A DNA stretch of 64,000 nt from Streptomyces sp. CB01635. GTDB lineage: Bacteria > Actinomycetota > Actinomycetes > Streptomycetales > Streptomycetaceae. The translations under genes were made by a program, and so were the position numbers. Shown here piece by piece: positions 44,131 to 53,310 of the stretch (positions are counted from its first letter, which is position 1; each line of letters opens with the position of its first letter). The notes beneath the pieces are model-generated. The model was not told the origin of the DNA. It made no database searches and was given only the letters and a program-made list of their open reading frames with translations. The stretch lies in assembly GCF_002803065.1 (NCBI RefSeq), contig NZ_NNBL01000002.1, positions 795,476-859,475 on the forward strand, given 5' to 3'.

Positions 44131-45537
44131 TCAGCCATGGCGCCACTCGGGCGAGTCGGTACCCCAAAGCCCGGACGGGCGGGCCCAGTTGACGGGCCCT
44201 CCGGTGAAACCGGCCGGTGGCAGCGCGTGGCGCAGCCGCCCCGCGGGACTGTCGGTCTCCGTGAGCCAGCGCGCCGGGTCCTCGGCGTCGTACGTCTCCG
44301 TGGCCGCGGTGGGTCCGTGCTGGAGCTCCCGCGTCAGCCAGTGCGCGGTCCGGGCGAGCGCCAGCCGCAACGCGCGCGTGCCGCCCTCGTCCAGCTGCTC
44401 GGTGACGGCGCGCAGGACGGCCGCCGCGAGGAGATAGCCCGTGCCGTGGTCCAGTGCCTGCGCGGGCAGCGCCCCCGGCCGCTCCCCGGACCCCTCGACG
44501 GCCGCGATGCCCGTGGCCACCTGCACCACGCTGTCGAAGCCGCGCCGCTCGCCCCACGGCCCGTACGCGCCCCACGCGGACAGCTGCGCCACCACGAGCC
44601 CGGGCCTGCGGGAGGCCAGCGCCCCGGGAGCGAGGCCGAACCGGTCGAGCGCGCCGGGCCGGTAGCCGGTCACGACGACGTCCGCGCCCGCGAGGAGGTC
44701 GTCGAAGGCGCGCCGGTCCGCCGCGCCCGTCAGATCGAGCCGGGTGGACCGCTTCCCGGATCCGGTGTCCGCGTGGGCCTCCGGATCCTCCGGCAGCTGC
44801 GGGGCGTCGACGCGCAGCACGTCCGCGCCGAACAGCGCGAGGGTGCGGGTGGCGACGGGACCGCCGGTGACCCGCGTCAGGTCGAGGACGCGCAGCCCGT
44901 CCGCGGGCAGCAGCGGGTCTCCCGTGAGCGGGGACAGCGACCGCGGCGCCGCGTCGTCGAGCCGCTCCCGGTCGAGCAGCGGCCGTCCGGCGACCGCCTC
45001 CCCTTGCGGGTGCGCGGCCCACTCCTCCATGGTCCGCAGGGCGACGGCCAGGCCACCGGCGGCATACACGGTCTCCTCGATCTCGGCGGCCGACCGCTCC
45101 GCGAACAGCGCGGCGACCCGCTCCACGGACGCGTCGTCGCCGAGCCCGAGGGCGGCCAGCAGGCGCGCGCGGTGGTGCGGATAGTTGGCGTGGGTGCGCA
45201 GCCATCCGTCCGCCGTGCGCCAGAACCGGGACAGTGGCGCGAAGTTGACCGTCGCGCGCCCGTCGATCAGCAGATGCCGTTCGCTGACGAACGCGGTGGC
45301 CAGTGCCCCGTCGTCGAGAACCACGCGCGGCAGCGGCCGTCCGGCGCGCCGCGCGGCCAGCTCGGCTGCGGCCAGCGAGCACGCGCCCACGCACGCGCGC
45401 GCCAGGTCGATCACGGGCAGCCTCGCGGGCAGTGCCCCTTCGCGTACGACGGACGCGATGTTCGAGGTCAGGGCCGGGTCGCCGCCGAGAGCCGCCCAGG
45501 CCGTCCGCGTTCCCTCACCCACCGGTGCATGTGTCAT
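44131..45537 (-). CDS. CaiB/BaiF (family III) CoA transferase
   Basis: This is a 468-residue family III CoA transferase. The conserved core starts late, at about residue 225: LRVLDLTRVTGGPVATRTLALFGADVLRVD, then VVVTGYRPGALDRFGL and ALDHGTGYLLAAAVLRAV. The N-terminal 220 residues are a second, diverged copy of the fold. The catalytic aspartate of the family is expected in the core, but I could not place it with certainty. ATG 45537 is the start. The substrate is unknown. Confidence 0.85.
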   Translation of the reverse strand: MTHAPVGEGTRTAWAALGGDPALTSNIASVVREGALPARLPVIDLARACVGACSLAAAELAARRAGRPLPRVVLDDGALATAFVSERHLLIDGRATVNFAPLSRFWRTADGWLRTHANYPHHRARLLAALGLGDDASVERVAALFAERSAAEIEETVYAAGGLAVALRTMEEWAAHPQGEAVAGRPLLDRERLDDAAPRSLSPLTGDPLLPADGLRVLDLTRVTGGPVATRTLALFGADVLRVDAPQLPEDPEAHADTGSGKRSTRLDLTGAADRRAFDDLLAGADVVVTGYRPGALDRFGLAPGALASRRPGLVVAQLSAWGAYGPWGERRGFDSVVQVATGIAAVEGSGERPGALPAQALDHGTGYLLAAAVLRAVTEQLDEGGTRALRLALARTAHWLTRELQHGPTAATETYDAEDPARWLTETDSPAGRLRHALPPAGFTGGPVNWARPSGLWGTDSPEWRHG

Positions 45538-45571
45538 GCAGGCACTATCGCGCACGGTCCGCGGAACGAGA

Positions 45572-45605
45572 CAGGTGGGCCGGACGCAGTCGCCCGGCCC
45601 ACCTG
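45572..45605 (-). terminator. 12-bp hairpin terminator of the distal S8 protease gene
   Basis: CAGGTGGGCCGG pairs perfectly with CCGGCCCACCTG around a 10-base loop, 20 bases after the protease stop. Confidence 0.75.
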
Positions 45606-45624
45606 AACTGCTGTGCTTACGCGG

Positions 45625-47172
45625 TTACTTGGTCACCGCGTCCAGGGCGTCGGCGATGCCGTGCCCGTAGAAGCCGTTCTTGTTCTTGCCGCCTTCGCAC
45701 ACCGCGTCGACCTTGCCGTCGCCGTCGATGTCGTACGGGTCGGTGCACGGCGTGGCGTCGGCCTGCGCGTACAGGAGCGCCTTCACGGCCGCCGCGGACG
45801 CGTGCGGGTGCGTCGACTTGATCAGCGCGGCGACACCGGCGACGTGCGGGGACGCCATCGACGTACCGGCCATGTAGCCCCACTTGCCGCCGGGCAGCGG
45901 GCCGAGGATCAGGCCGCTCGTGGCGGGCGGCGCCGGCGTCTGGTACGCCGTCGAGTCGCCGCCCGGGGCCGCGATGTCGATGATGCCCCGGCCGTAGTTG
46001 GAGAACGACGACTTGAGGCCCTTGGCCCCGGTCGCCGCGGTCGTGACGACACCCGGCAGCTGCGTCGGGATGTCGAAGCACTTGGACGGGTCGACGACCC
46101 GGTCGCCCGGCGTCGTGTCGTTCGGGCTCGACGGGTCGGTGATCTCGTCGGACGCCAGGTCGTAGCGCTCGTTGCCCGCCGCCGCGACGTTCACGGCGCC
46201 CTTCTTCTCCGCGTACTGCGAGGCCCGCGCGACGGCCTTCACCAGGGCCTTCTGATCCGGGTCGTCGGTGCAGTTGAAGTACCACGGGTCGGTGTAATAG
46301 CTGTTGTTGGTGACGTCCACGCCGTGCTCGGCCGCGAACACGAAGCCGCACACCACGGCCTCCGTGTAGAAGAAGCCGTCCGGGTTGCCCACCTTGATGC
46401 CCGAGACCTTCACGCCGGGCGCGACACCCGTGATGCCGAGGCCGTTCTTGGCGCCCGCGATCTCACCCGCGACATGTGTGCCGTGCGGGCTCTCCGAGGC
46501 GCTGGGACGCCACGAGCCGTCTGTCGTGTCCGGCTTGCCCGACACACAGTTCGCGGACGCCCCGCGGTCGAAGTTCGGCGCGATGTCCGGGTGGGTGTCG
46601 TCGACACCGGTGTCGATCACGGCGACGGTGACCTTGCTGCTGCCGAGCGACTTCTCGTGCGCCTTGTCCGCCTTGATGGCGGGCAGGTCCCACTGCAACG
46701 GCTCCAGCGGGTCCTGTCCGGCGGCTGCCTGACCGGCCGTGGCGGCCAGCTGGGCGGCGGTCAGCGCCTTCGGGGTGCCGAGGTCGGCCGTGGACTGGGC
46801 GGGCAGCGGAGCGGTGCGCGTGGCACCCGCCGAGTCGACCCCGCGGGCCTTGCGGATCGTCTTCGCGAAGTCCGGGTTCGAGGAGTGCGCGACGATGACA
46901 CCGATCTTGTCGTACGCGACGACGACGGTGCCGCCGGCCTTGGTGATCTCCTTCTGGACGGCGCCCGAAGCGCCGTGTCCCGAGCGCACGTTGACGACAT
47001 AGCTGAGCGACGGGCCGTCCGTGGCGACCGACGCCTGAGGGGCCTGCGGAGCCTGTCCTGCGGCCGACGCGGTGACGTTCGGCAGGAACGCGAGAGCCGT
47101 GGCCATGGCCATCCCGGCCGGGACGGCTATCGAACGGCGGATGGAGCGGGAGCGCGCGAGGGGCGCCGTCAT
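45625..47172 (-). CDS. Secreted S8 family subtilisin-like serine protease
   Basis: This is a 515-residue secreted preproprotease. A signal peptide (1 to about 38) and an I9-like propeptide (about 55-125) precede the S8 domain. The catalytic triad is Asp187 (VIDTGVDD), His230 (SPHGTHVAG) and Ser438 (GTSMASPHVAG), with Asn334 in AAAGNE. A calcium-binding-like loop, DIDGDGKVD (481-489), sits near the C-terminus. ATG 47172 has AGGAGA upstream. It is the second of two tandem paralogues. Confidence 0.94.
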   Translation of the reverse strand: MTAPLARSRSIRRSIAVPAGMAMATALAFLPNVTASAAGQAPQAPQASVATDGPSLSYVVNVRSGHGASGAVQKEITKAGGTVVVAYDKIGVIVAHSSNPDFAKTIRKARGVDSAGATRTAPLPAQSTADLGTPKALTAAQLAATAGQAAAGQDPLEPLQWDLPAIKADKAHEKSLGSSKVTVAVIDTGVDDTHPDIAPNFDRGASANCVSGKPDTTDGSWRPSASESPHGTHVAGEIAGAKNGLGITGVAPGVKVSGIKVGNPDGFFYTEAVVCGFVFAAEHGVDVTNNSYYTDPWYFNCTDDPDQKALVKAVARASQYAEKKGAVNVAAAGNERYDLASDEITDPSSPNDTTPGDRVVDPSKCFDIPTQLPGVVTTAATGAKGLKSSFSNYGRGIIDIAAPGGDSTAYQTPAPPATSGLILGPLPGGKWGYMAGTSMASPHVAGVAALIKSTHPHASAAAVKALLYAQADATPCTDPYDIDGDGKVDAVCEGGKNKNGFYGHGIADALDAVTK

Positions 47173-47275
47173 GGTGTCTCCTGGGGTCGTTGCGTTCGGG
47201 ATGCGTGGAGCGGCAGGCAGCCGTAGCCACCCCAAGTGCCTTTGATGCAGGGCTGCTTGACGGTTCGCGTCCCCG

Positions 47276-48817
47276 TCACTTCTTGACGGCGTCGAGTGCG
47301 TCGACGATGCCGAAGCCGTAGAAGCCGTTGACGCGCTTCCCGCCCTCGCAGGTGGCGTCGACGACACCGTCGCCGTCCCCGTCGTACGGGTTCGACGGGC
47401 AGCCCGGGTTGTCGGCCTCGGCCTTGAGGAGCGCCTGGAGCTGGGCCGGAGTGGCCCTCGGGTGGGCCGACTTGAGCAGCGCGGCGACACCGGCGGCGTG
47501 CGGCGACGCCATCGACGTGCCCTGGAGGAAGCCGTACTGGCCGCCCGGCATCGTCGAGAGGATGCGGCCGTTCTTCGACGGGGTGTCCGGGAACTGGAAC
47601 TTGTCGCCGCCCGGCGCCGCGATGTCGATGACGCCCTTGCCGTAGCTGGAGTAGTACGACTTGGCGCCCGTCGGGCCCGAAGCGCTGACGGTGACGACGC
47701 CCGGCAGCTGCGTCGGGATGTCGAAGCACTTGTGCGGGTCGATCGTGCGGTGGACCGGCGTCGAGTCGTCGGGGCTGGAGTCGTCGACGAGCGCGTCCGA
47801 GTCCAGGTCGTCGTTGGAGTTGCCGGCCGACGCCAGGTTGAGCGTGCCCTTCTTCTGGGCGTACAGCTGGGCCCGGTTGACCGCGTCGACGATGGCCTTC
47901 TGGTCCGGGTCGTCCATGCAGTTGTAGAGCCAGGGGTCCACGTAATAGCTGTTGTTGGTGACCTCGACGCCGTGGTCGGCGGCGAACACGAAGGCGCAGA
48001 CCACGTTCTCCGGGTAGAACAGGCCGTCGTTGGGGTCGCTGACCTTGATGCCCGCGACCTTCACACCGGGAGCGACCCCGGCGACGCCTATGCCGTTGCG
48101 GGCCGCTGCTATCTCACCGGCGACGTGCGTGCCGTGGTAGTCCTCGGCCGGGTCGTAGGGGCGCCAGGCGCCGGGCGAGGTGTCCGCCTTGCCGCCGACA
48201 CAGTTCGCGGACTGCGACGCGGAGAAGTTGGGGGCGAGGTCCGGGTGGGTGTCGTCCACGCCGGTGTCGATGACACCGACCGTGACGTTGCGGCTGCCCG
48301 GGTTGATCCTCGCGGCCTGGTCGGCGCCGATCGCCCGCAGGTCCCACTGGTCGGCCTCGAGCGGCTCGGTGCCCGAAGTGGCGTGCGCGGCAAGGGACTT
48401 GGCCTGCGCCTTCGACAGGACCTGGACGCCGCCCTCGTCCGTGGTGCCGGCGGCGACCAGCGGTGACGTACGCGTGGCGCCCGCCGACTGCACGCCCTTG
48501 ACGGCGCGTATCTGCTTGCCGAAGTCCGGGTCGGACGCGTGGACGACGATCACGCCGATCCGGTCGTACGAGGCGACGACGGTCCCGCCGGCCTCGGTGA
48601 TCGCCCTCTTCACGGACGCGAGGGTGCGGTGGTCCGTCCTGCTGTTCACGACGTACGCGAGTGCCCCGGCGTCGGCGGTGGCCGAACCGGCCGTGGCGGC
48701 GCGGGAGTCGGAGGGTGCGGCCGACGCGGCGCCGGGCAGGAAGCCGAGGGACGCGGTGAGCGCGAGGCCGAGCGGCAGGGTGAGCGCCAGCCGGCGTCTG
48801 GAGCGCAGATGAGCCAT
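47276..48817 (-). CDS. Secreted S8 family subtilisin-like serine protease (paralogue)
   Basis: A 513-residue paralogue of the next gene downstream. It has a signal peptide ending near residue 33, a propeptide, and an S8 domain with Asp184 (VIDTGVDD), His228 (DYHGTHVAG) and Ser in GTSMASPHAAG. The same cysteines and the same C-terminal loop, DGDGDGVVD, are kept. The two genes are 103 bases apart and probably cotranscribed. The conserved extra Cys residues (ANCV, NCMDD, KCFD, TCEGG) suggest disulphides. Confidence 0.94.
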   Translation of the reverse strand: MAHLRSRRRLALTLPLGLALTASLGFLPGAASAAPSDSRAATAGSATADAGALAYVVNSRTDHRTLASVKRAITEAGGTVVASYDRIGVIVVHASDPDFGKQIRAVKGVQSAGATRTSPLVAAGTTDEGGVQVLSKAQAKSLAAHATSGTEPLEADQWDLRAIGADQAARINPGSRNVTVGVIDTGVDDTHPDLAPNFSASQSANCVGGKADTSPGAWRPYDPAEDYHGTHVAGEIAAARNGIGVAGVAPGVKVAGIKVSDPNDGLFYPENVVCAFVFAADHGVEVTNNSYYVDPWLYNCMDDPDQKAIVDAVNRAQLYAQKKGTLNLASAGNSNDDLDSDALVDDSSPDDSTPVHRTIDPHKCFDIPTQLPGVVTVSASGPTGAKSYYSSYGKGVIDIAAPGGDKFQFPDTPSKNGRILSTMPGGQYGFLQGTSMASPHAAGVAALLKSAHPRATPAQLQALLKAEADNPGCPSNPYDGDGDGVVDATCEGGKRVNGFYGFGIVDALDAVKK

Positions 48818-48977
48818 GGGATCTCCACATCATCCGTCGTATATGGAAAAGCCCGAACACAGTTGGTGCCCGGGCAGGTACATGACGCGTGGTGCTCGGG
48901 TGAACGTATCCCGGGTCCTCGCAGGCCAGCAATGAAATCCCAAAGAAAACGCATGACTGGGCAACGCGATTGAACCG

Positions 48978-49020
48978 GTGTGCATGTGCCCCCGTGACGT
49001 TGAGCAGGGGGCATGCGCAC
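48978..49020. promoter_or_regulatory. Imperfect inverted repeat in the divergent promoter region
   Basis: GTGTGCATGTGCCCCC (48978-48993) faces GGGGGCATGCGCAC (49007-49020). The 335-base gap between the protease and symporter operons holds no gene. This repeat and the Crp-like site at 49078 are the only structures I see in it. Confidence 0.4.
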
Positions 49021-49077
49021 GATCCTCGCCCCCTGTCGGATCACGCCGGGTGGCCCTACCATCGCCTCCCGGCCCAG

Positions 49078-49091
49078 GTGATCCAGATCAC
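49078..49091. promoter_or_regulatory. Crp-like site upstream of the acetate symporter operon
   Basis: GTGATCCAGATCAC is a perfect palindrome in its GTGA-n6-TCAC outer arms, the CRP consensus pattern. It lies 61 bases before the chosen start of the DUF485 gene. Acetate uptake genes are Crp-controlled in enteric bacteria; here this is an inference. Confidence 0.5.
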
Positions 49092-49152
49092 TGTGAGGTC
49101 TGAGAACCACATGTCCGTTTCACCCGCCGCACCCGCACCGCGAGGAGACTCC

Positions 49153-49521
49153 GTGGCCACCGATGCACCGCCACCGCAGAAAAGCGGCTCCCGCACCCAA
49201 CCCGCACCGCCCTCCACGGAGGAGTTCATCGCGGAGCAGGCGAGCGCGGAGTTCGCCGAACTGCGCCACGCGCACCGCTCGTTCGCCTTCCCCCTGACCG
49301 TCGCCTTCATCACCTGGTACCTGCTGTACGTACTGCTGTCGAACTACGCGGGCGACTTCATGGGCACCAAGCTGTTCGGCAACATCAATGTCGCGCTGGT
49401 CCTCGGCCTCGCCCAGTTCCTGACCACGTTCCTCATCGCCTGGTGGTACTCCCGCCACGCCGCCACCAAGCTCGACCCCAAGGCCGAGGCGATCAAGTCC
49501 CGGATGGAGGGCGGCGCATGA
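49153..49521 (+). CDS. DUF485 membrane protein partnering the acetate symporter
   Basis: This 122-residue protein has a disordered N-terminus and two transmembrane helices (FPLTVAFITWYLLYVLLSN and VALVLGLAQFLTTFLIAWWY), as in YjcH of the actP operon. GTG 49153 has a strong GAGGAG and is preferred to ATG 49111. Its stop overlaps the symporter ATG (ATGA). A role as accessory subunit of the symporter is inferred from this conserved pairing. Confidence 0.88.
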   Translation: MATDAPPPQKSGSRTQPAPPSTEEFIAEQASAEFAELRHAHRSFAFPLTVAFITWYLLYVLLSNYAGDFMGTKLFGNINVALVLGLAQFLTTFLIAWWYSRHAATKLDPKAEAIKSRMEGGA

Positions 49522-51146
49522 GCTCCGCAGTCACGCAGGTAATCGCCGCGGGTGAGGCGAGCGAGCACCGGCCGCTGATCATCTCCCTGTTCGCGGTCTT
49601 CGTCCTCGCCACCCTGGTGATCACCGTCTGGGCGGGCCGCCAGACGAGGAACGCCGCCGACTTCTACGCGGGCGGACGCCAGTTCACCGGCTTCCAGAAC
49701 GGACTCGCCGTCTCCGGCGACTACATGTCCGCGGCCTCGTTCCTCGGCATCGCCGGAGCCATCGCCCTCTTCGGCTACGACGGATTCCTCTACTCCATCG
49801 GCTTCCTCGTCGCCTGGCTCGTCGCCCTGCTCCTGGTCGCCGAGCCGCTGCGCAACTCCGGCCGATACACGATGGGCGACGTCCTCGCGTACCGGATGCG
49901 CCAGCGCCCGGTCCGCACCGCCGCCGGCACCTCCACGATCGTCGTGTCGATCTTCTACCTGCTCGCGCAGATGGCGGGCGCGGGCGTCCTGGTCTCGCTG
50001 CTCCTCGGCATCACGTCCGACGCGGGCAAGGTCGGCATCGTCGCCCTCGTCGGCGTCCTGATGATCGTGTACGTCACCATCGGCGGCATGAAGGGCACCA
50101 CCTGGGTCCAGATGGTCAAGGCGGTGCTCCTGATCGCGGGCACGATACTGCTCACCTTCCTGGTCCTCCTGAAGTTCAACTTCAACGTCTCCGACCTGCT
50201 CGGCAAGGCGGCCGCCAACAGCGGAAAGGGCGCCGCGTTCCTGGAGCCCGGACTCAAGTACGGCGCCACGTCGACGTCGAAGATCGACTTCATCTCGCTC
50301 GGCATCGCGCTCGTCCTCGGCACCGCCGGACTGCCGCACATCCTGATCCGCTTCTACACGGTCCCCACGGCCAAGGCCGCCCGTAAGTCCGTGAACTGGG
50401 CGATCGGCATCATCGGCGCGTTCTACCTGATGACGATCGCGCTCGGCTTCGGCGCCGCCGCCCTCATCAAGCCGGACGAGATCATCGCGTCCAACCCGGC
50501 GGGCAACACCGCGGCGCCGCTGCTCGCGCTGCACCTCGGCGGGGTCGACTCGTCGTGGGGCGCGATCCTTCTCGCGACCATCTCGGCGGTTGCCTTCGCC
50601 ACGATCCTCGCGGTCGTCGCGGGCCTGACCCTCGCCTCGTCCTCCTCGTTCGCGCACGACATCTACGCGAACGTCATCAAGAAGGGCAAGGCCTCCGAGA
50701 AGCAGGAGATGAAGGCGGCCCGCTGGGCGACCGTCTTCATCGGCATCGTCTCCATCGGCCTCGGCGCACTCGCCCGCGACCTGAACGTGGCCGGCCTGGT
50801 CGCCCTCGCCTTCGCGGTCGCCGCCTCCGCCAACCTGCCGACGATCCTCTACAGCCTCTTCTGGAAGCGCTTCACCACGCAGGGCGCGCTCTGGTCGATC
50901 TACGGAGGCCTCTTCACGGCGGTCTTCCTGGTGCTGTTCTCGCCGGTCGTCTCCGGCAACCCGAAGACGTCCATGTTCAAGGGCGTCGACTTCCACTGGT
51001 TCCCGCTGGAGAACCCGGGCATCATCTCGATCCCGGTCGGGTTCCTGCTCGGCTGGCTCGGCACCGTCCTGTCCAAGGAGAAGGCGGACGCCGGCAAATA
51101 CGCGGAGCTCGAAGTCCGCTCCCTCACCGGTACGGGAGCCCACTGA
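49518..51146 (+). CDS. Cation/acetate symporter, SSS family (ActP/MctC-like)
   Basis: This 542-residue sodium:solute symporter has about 13 transmembrane helices. ADFYAGGRQFTGFQNGLAVSGDYMSAASFLG and GTAGLPHILIRFYTVP are hallmarks of the ActP/MctC group, which takes up acetate and related monocarboxylates. It is translationally coupled to the DUF485 gene. Twin hairpins follow the stop. Confidence 0.92.
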   Translation: MSSAVTQVIAAGEASEHRPLIISLFAVFVLATLVITVWAGRQTRNAADFYAGGRQFTGFQNGLAVSGDYMSAASFLGIAGAIALFGYDGFLYSIGFLVAWLVALLLVAEPLRNSGRYTMGDVLAYRMRQRPVRTAAGTSTIVVSIFYLLAQMAGAGVLVSLLLGITSDAGKVGIVALVGVLMIVYVTIGGMKGTTWVQMVKAVLLIAGTILLTFLVLLKFNFNVSDLLGKAAANSGKGAAFLEPGLKYGATSTSKIDFISLGIALVLGTAGLPHILIRFYTVPTAKAARKSVNWAIGIIGAFYLMTIALGFGAAALIKPDEIIASNPAGNTAAPLLALHLGGVDSSWGAILLATISAVAFATILAVVAGLTLASSSSFAHDIYANVIKKGKASEKQEMKAARWATVFIGIVSIGLGALARDLNVAGLVALAFAVAASANLPTILYSLFWKRFTTQGALWSIYGGLFTAVFLVLFSPVVSGNPKTSMFKGVDFHWFPLENPGIISIPVGFLLGWLGTVLSKEKADAGKYAELEVRSLTGTGAH

Positions 51147-51157
51147 CCTCGGGATTC

Positions 51158-51226
51158 GGACGGCCGCGTCGCAGATCCTCGTATGGATCTACGATGCGGC
51201 CGTCCCGCTCCCGTGGGATCGGGAGC
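51158..51226 (+). terminator. Two consecutive hairpins after the symporter gene
   Basis: The first hairpin pairs GGACGGCCGC (51158-51167) with GCGGCCGTCC (51196-51205) and contains an inner AGATCC/GGATCT stem. The second pairs GCTCCCG with CGGGAGC (51207-51226). Together they should end the symporter transcript before moaA. Confidence 0.75.
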
Positions 51227-51290
51227 CCGCTGATGTCAGGCCCATCACGTAGGCTCGCACCATCAGATCCGTATCGGAGAGGGGGCCCAC

Positions 51291-52280
51291 GTGCTGATCG
51301 ACACTTATGGCCGAGTGGCCACCGACCTCCGCGTCTCGCTGACCGACCGGTGCAATCTCCGGTGTACGTACTGCATGCCCGAAGAGGGCCTTCAGTGGCT
51401 GGCCAAGCCCGATCTGCTCACGGACGACGAGATCGTCCGGCTCATCCGGATCGCCGTCACCCAACTCGGCATCACGGAGGTCAGATTCACCGGCGGCGAG
51501 CCCCTGCTGCGCCCCGGCCTCGTCGGCATCGTGGAGCAGGTGGCCCAGCTGGAGCCCCGCCCCCAGATGTCCCTGACGACGAACGGGATCGGACTGAAGC
51601 GCACCGCCGCCGCCCTCAAGCAGGCCGGCCTCGACCGGGTCAACGTCTCGCTGGACACCCTGCGCCCCGACGTCTTCAAGACGCTCACCCGGCGTGACCG
51701 CCACAAGGACGTCATCGCCGGCCTCGAAGCCGCAAGCGAAGCCGGACTCACCCCCGTCAAGGTCAACTCCGTGCTGATGCCGGGGCTGAACGACGACGAG
51801 GCACCCGACCTCCTCGCCTGGGCCGTCGAGCACGACTACGAGCTGCGCTTCATCGAGCAGATGCCGCTGGACGCCCAGCACGGCTGGAAGCGCGACGGCA
51901 TGATCACCGCCGGTGACATCCTCGCGTCCCTGCGCACGCGCTTCGACCTCACGGCCGAGGGCTCCGACGAACGGGGTTCCGCCCCCGCAGAGCGCTGGCT
52001 CGTGGACGGCGGACCGCAGCGCGTCGGCGTCATCGCCTCCGTCACCCGCCCGTTCTGCTCGGCCTGTGACCGCACCCGGCTCACCGCCGACGGACAGGTG
52101 CGCACCTGCCTGTTCGCCAGTGAGGAGACGGACCTGCGCGCGGCGCTGCGCTCGGACAGCGGGGACGAGGAGATCGCCCGCATATGGAAGCTCGCCATGT
52201 GGGGCAAGAAGGCCGGCTCCGGCCTGGACGACCCGAAGTTCCTCCAGCCCGAGCGCCCGATGTCCGCGATCGGTGGCTGA
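51291..52280 (+). CDS. moaA: GTP 3',8-cyclase MoaA (molybdenum cofactor biosynthesis)
   Basis: A 329-residue radical SAM enzyme that converts GTP to 3',8-cH2GTP, the first step of molybdopterin synthesis. The N-terminal cluster is CNLRCTYC (Cys21, 25, 28). The C-terminal cluster is CSAC-x13-C in RPFCSACDRTRLTADGQVRTC-like order. The C-terminus ends in the expected Gly-Gly. GTG 51291 is the start. No other moa gene is in view. Confidence 0.95.
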   Translation: MLIDTYGRVATDLRVSLTDRCNLRCTYCMPEEGLQWLAKPDLLTDDEIVRLIRIAVTQLGITEVRFTGGEPLLRPGLVGIVEQVAQLEPRPQMSLTTNGIGLKRTAAALKQAGLDRVNVSLDTLRPDVFKTLTRRDRHKDVIAGLEAASEAGLTPVKVNSVLMPGLNDDEAPDLLAWAVEHDYELRFIEQMPLDAQHGWKRDGMITAGDILASLRTRFDLTAEGSDERGSAPAERWLVDGGPQRVGVIASVTRPFCSACDRTRLTADGQVRTCLFASEETDLRAALRSDSGDEEIARIWKLAMWGKKAGSGLDDPKFLQPERPMSAIGG

Positions 52281-52290
52281 CCCGGAGCGC

Positions 52291-52512
52291 TCAGCCCTCG
52301 CGGTCCCCGGACTCCCAGTCCTTCAGCGCGACGACGTCCTTCAGGAAGCCGCGCACACCGAGGAACTGGGAGAGGTGCTCGCGGTGTTCGTCGCACGCGA
52401 GCCACGTCTTGCGCCGCTCCGGCGTGTGCAGCTTCGGGTTGTTCCAGGCGAGCACCCAGACCGCGTCGACGCGGCAGCCCTTGGCGGAACAGATCGGGTT
52501 TTCGTCACTCAC
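52291..52512 (-). CDS. Small conserved protein with putative zinc ligands
   Basis: This 73-residue protein has CSAKGC near the start and WLACDEHREHL in the middle, plausible Cys/His metal ligands, and a Trp-rich centre. From memory it is conserved in streptomycetes and sometimes mislabelled as acetone carboxylase. The function is unknown. GTG 52512 is the likely start. It converges on moaA, with 10 bases between the stops. Confidence 0.75.
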   Translation of the reverse strand: MSDENPICSAKGCRVDAVWVLAWNNPKLHTPERRKTWLACDEHREHLSQFLGVRGFLKDVVALKDWESGDREG

Positions 52513-52549
52513 AGGTACCGCCCCAAACACTTACGCGCCCAAACAAAGG

Positions 52550-52587
52550 CGACGCCGAGCAGCCACGGGGGGAGCTGCCCGGCGTCG
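52550..52587 (-). terminator. 14-bp hairpin between the DUF3099 gene and the small zinc-ligand gene
   Basis: CGACGCCGAGCAGC pairs with GCTGCCCGGCGTCG (one mismatch) around a 10-base loop. It lies 122 bases past the DUF3099 stop and 37 bases before the next minus-strand start. It may be a terminator or an attenuator for the small gene. Confidence 0.6.
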
Positions 52588-52708
52588 GTCCGTCGCTCCG
52601 ACGGGGGATGCGGAGCGCGTACGAAGTATGTCACGGGGGACCGGCCGCCCGGCACCGGAACTACATGATTGATCTGAGCTTTTCTTGAGCTTTGCGGATA
52701 GCCGGTGG

Positions 52709-53095
52709 TCAGCCGCGGTCACCCAAGTGATCACGCCGCTCCTCGTCGTGCGCACCGGTGTTCTCCTTCGGAACGGATTCCGCGGGGGCGGTGGCGGCGG
52801 GCGCCGAGAGCATCGGCCGCATCGGCGCGGTGACGAACGTCGACGGCAGTGAAGGGACGTTCTCCCGGCCCGCGTTGGCGATGACCACGGCGACGTAGGG
52901 GAGCAGCAGACCGAGCACCAGGGCCACGATCGCGACCGGGCGTTCCACGTTCCACAGGGCCGCGCCGAGGATCACGGCGAGAGTGCGGACCGACATCGAG
53001 ATGACATAGCGGCGCTGCCTGCCGCGGACGTCGTCGGCGAGGCCCTGCCTCGCCCCGGTGATCCGGAAGACCTCACTGCTGCTCTGCTTCCGCAT
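52709..53095 (-). CDS. DUF3099 family membrane protein
   Basis: A 128-residue protein with the DUF3099 layout: VFRITGARQGLADDVRGRQRRYVISMSVRT, then two transmembrane helices (about 38-77), then IANAGRENVPSLPSTF and a variable charged tail. The function is unknown. ATG 53095 was chosen; an in-frame ATG at 53119 would add eight residues. Confidence 0.82.
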   Translation of the reverse strand: MRKQSSSEVFRITGARQGLADDVRGRQRRYVISMSVRTLAVILGAALWNVERPVAIVALVLGLLLPYVAVVIANAGRENVPSLPSTFVTAPMRPMLSAPAATAPAESVPKENTGAHDEERRDHLGDRG

Positions 53096-53310
53096 CACAT
53101 TCCACCGCCTGCCTGCCATGCCGGACTCTCCCCGGTCCGGACTGCCTCCACGGTACGCCCGGCTTCCTCCGTGTTCGAGACCGGGGCGGGCCCGTCCTGC
53201 GCGTACTTGCTGCGCCGTACCGCGTATGGATGCGCCCGACATGCGCCGTATGGCGGATAAGCCGAGACTGGGCGCAGATGCGCACAGAGCGCCACAGAGG
53301 AGGCGACGAC

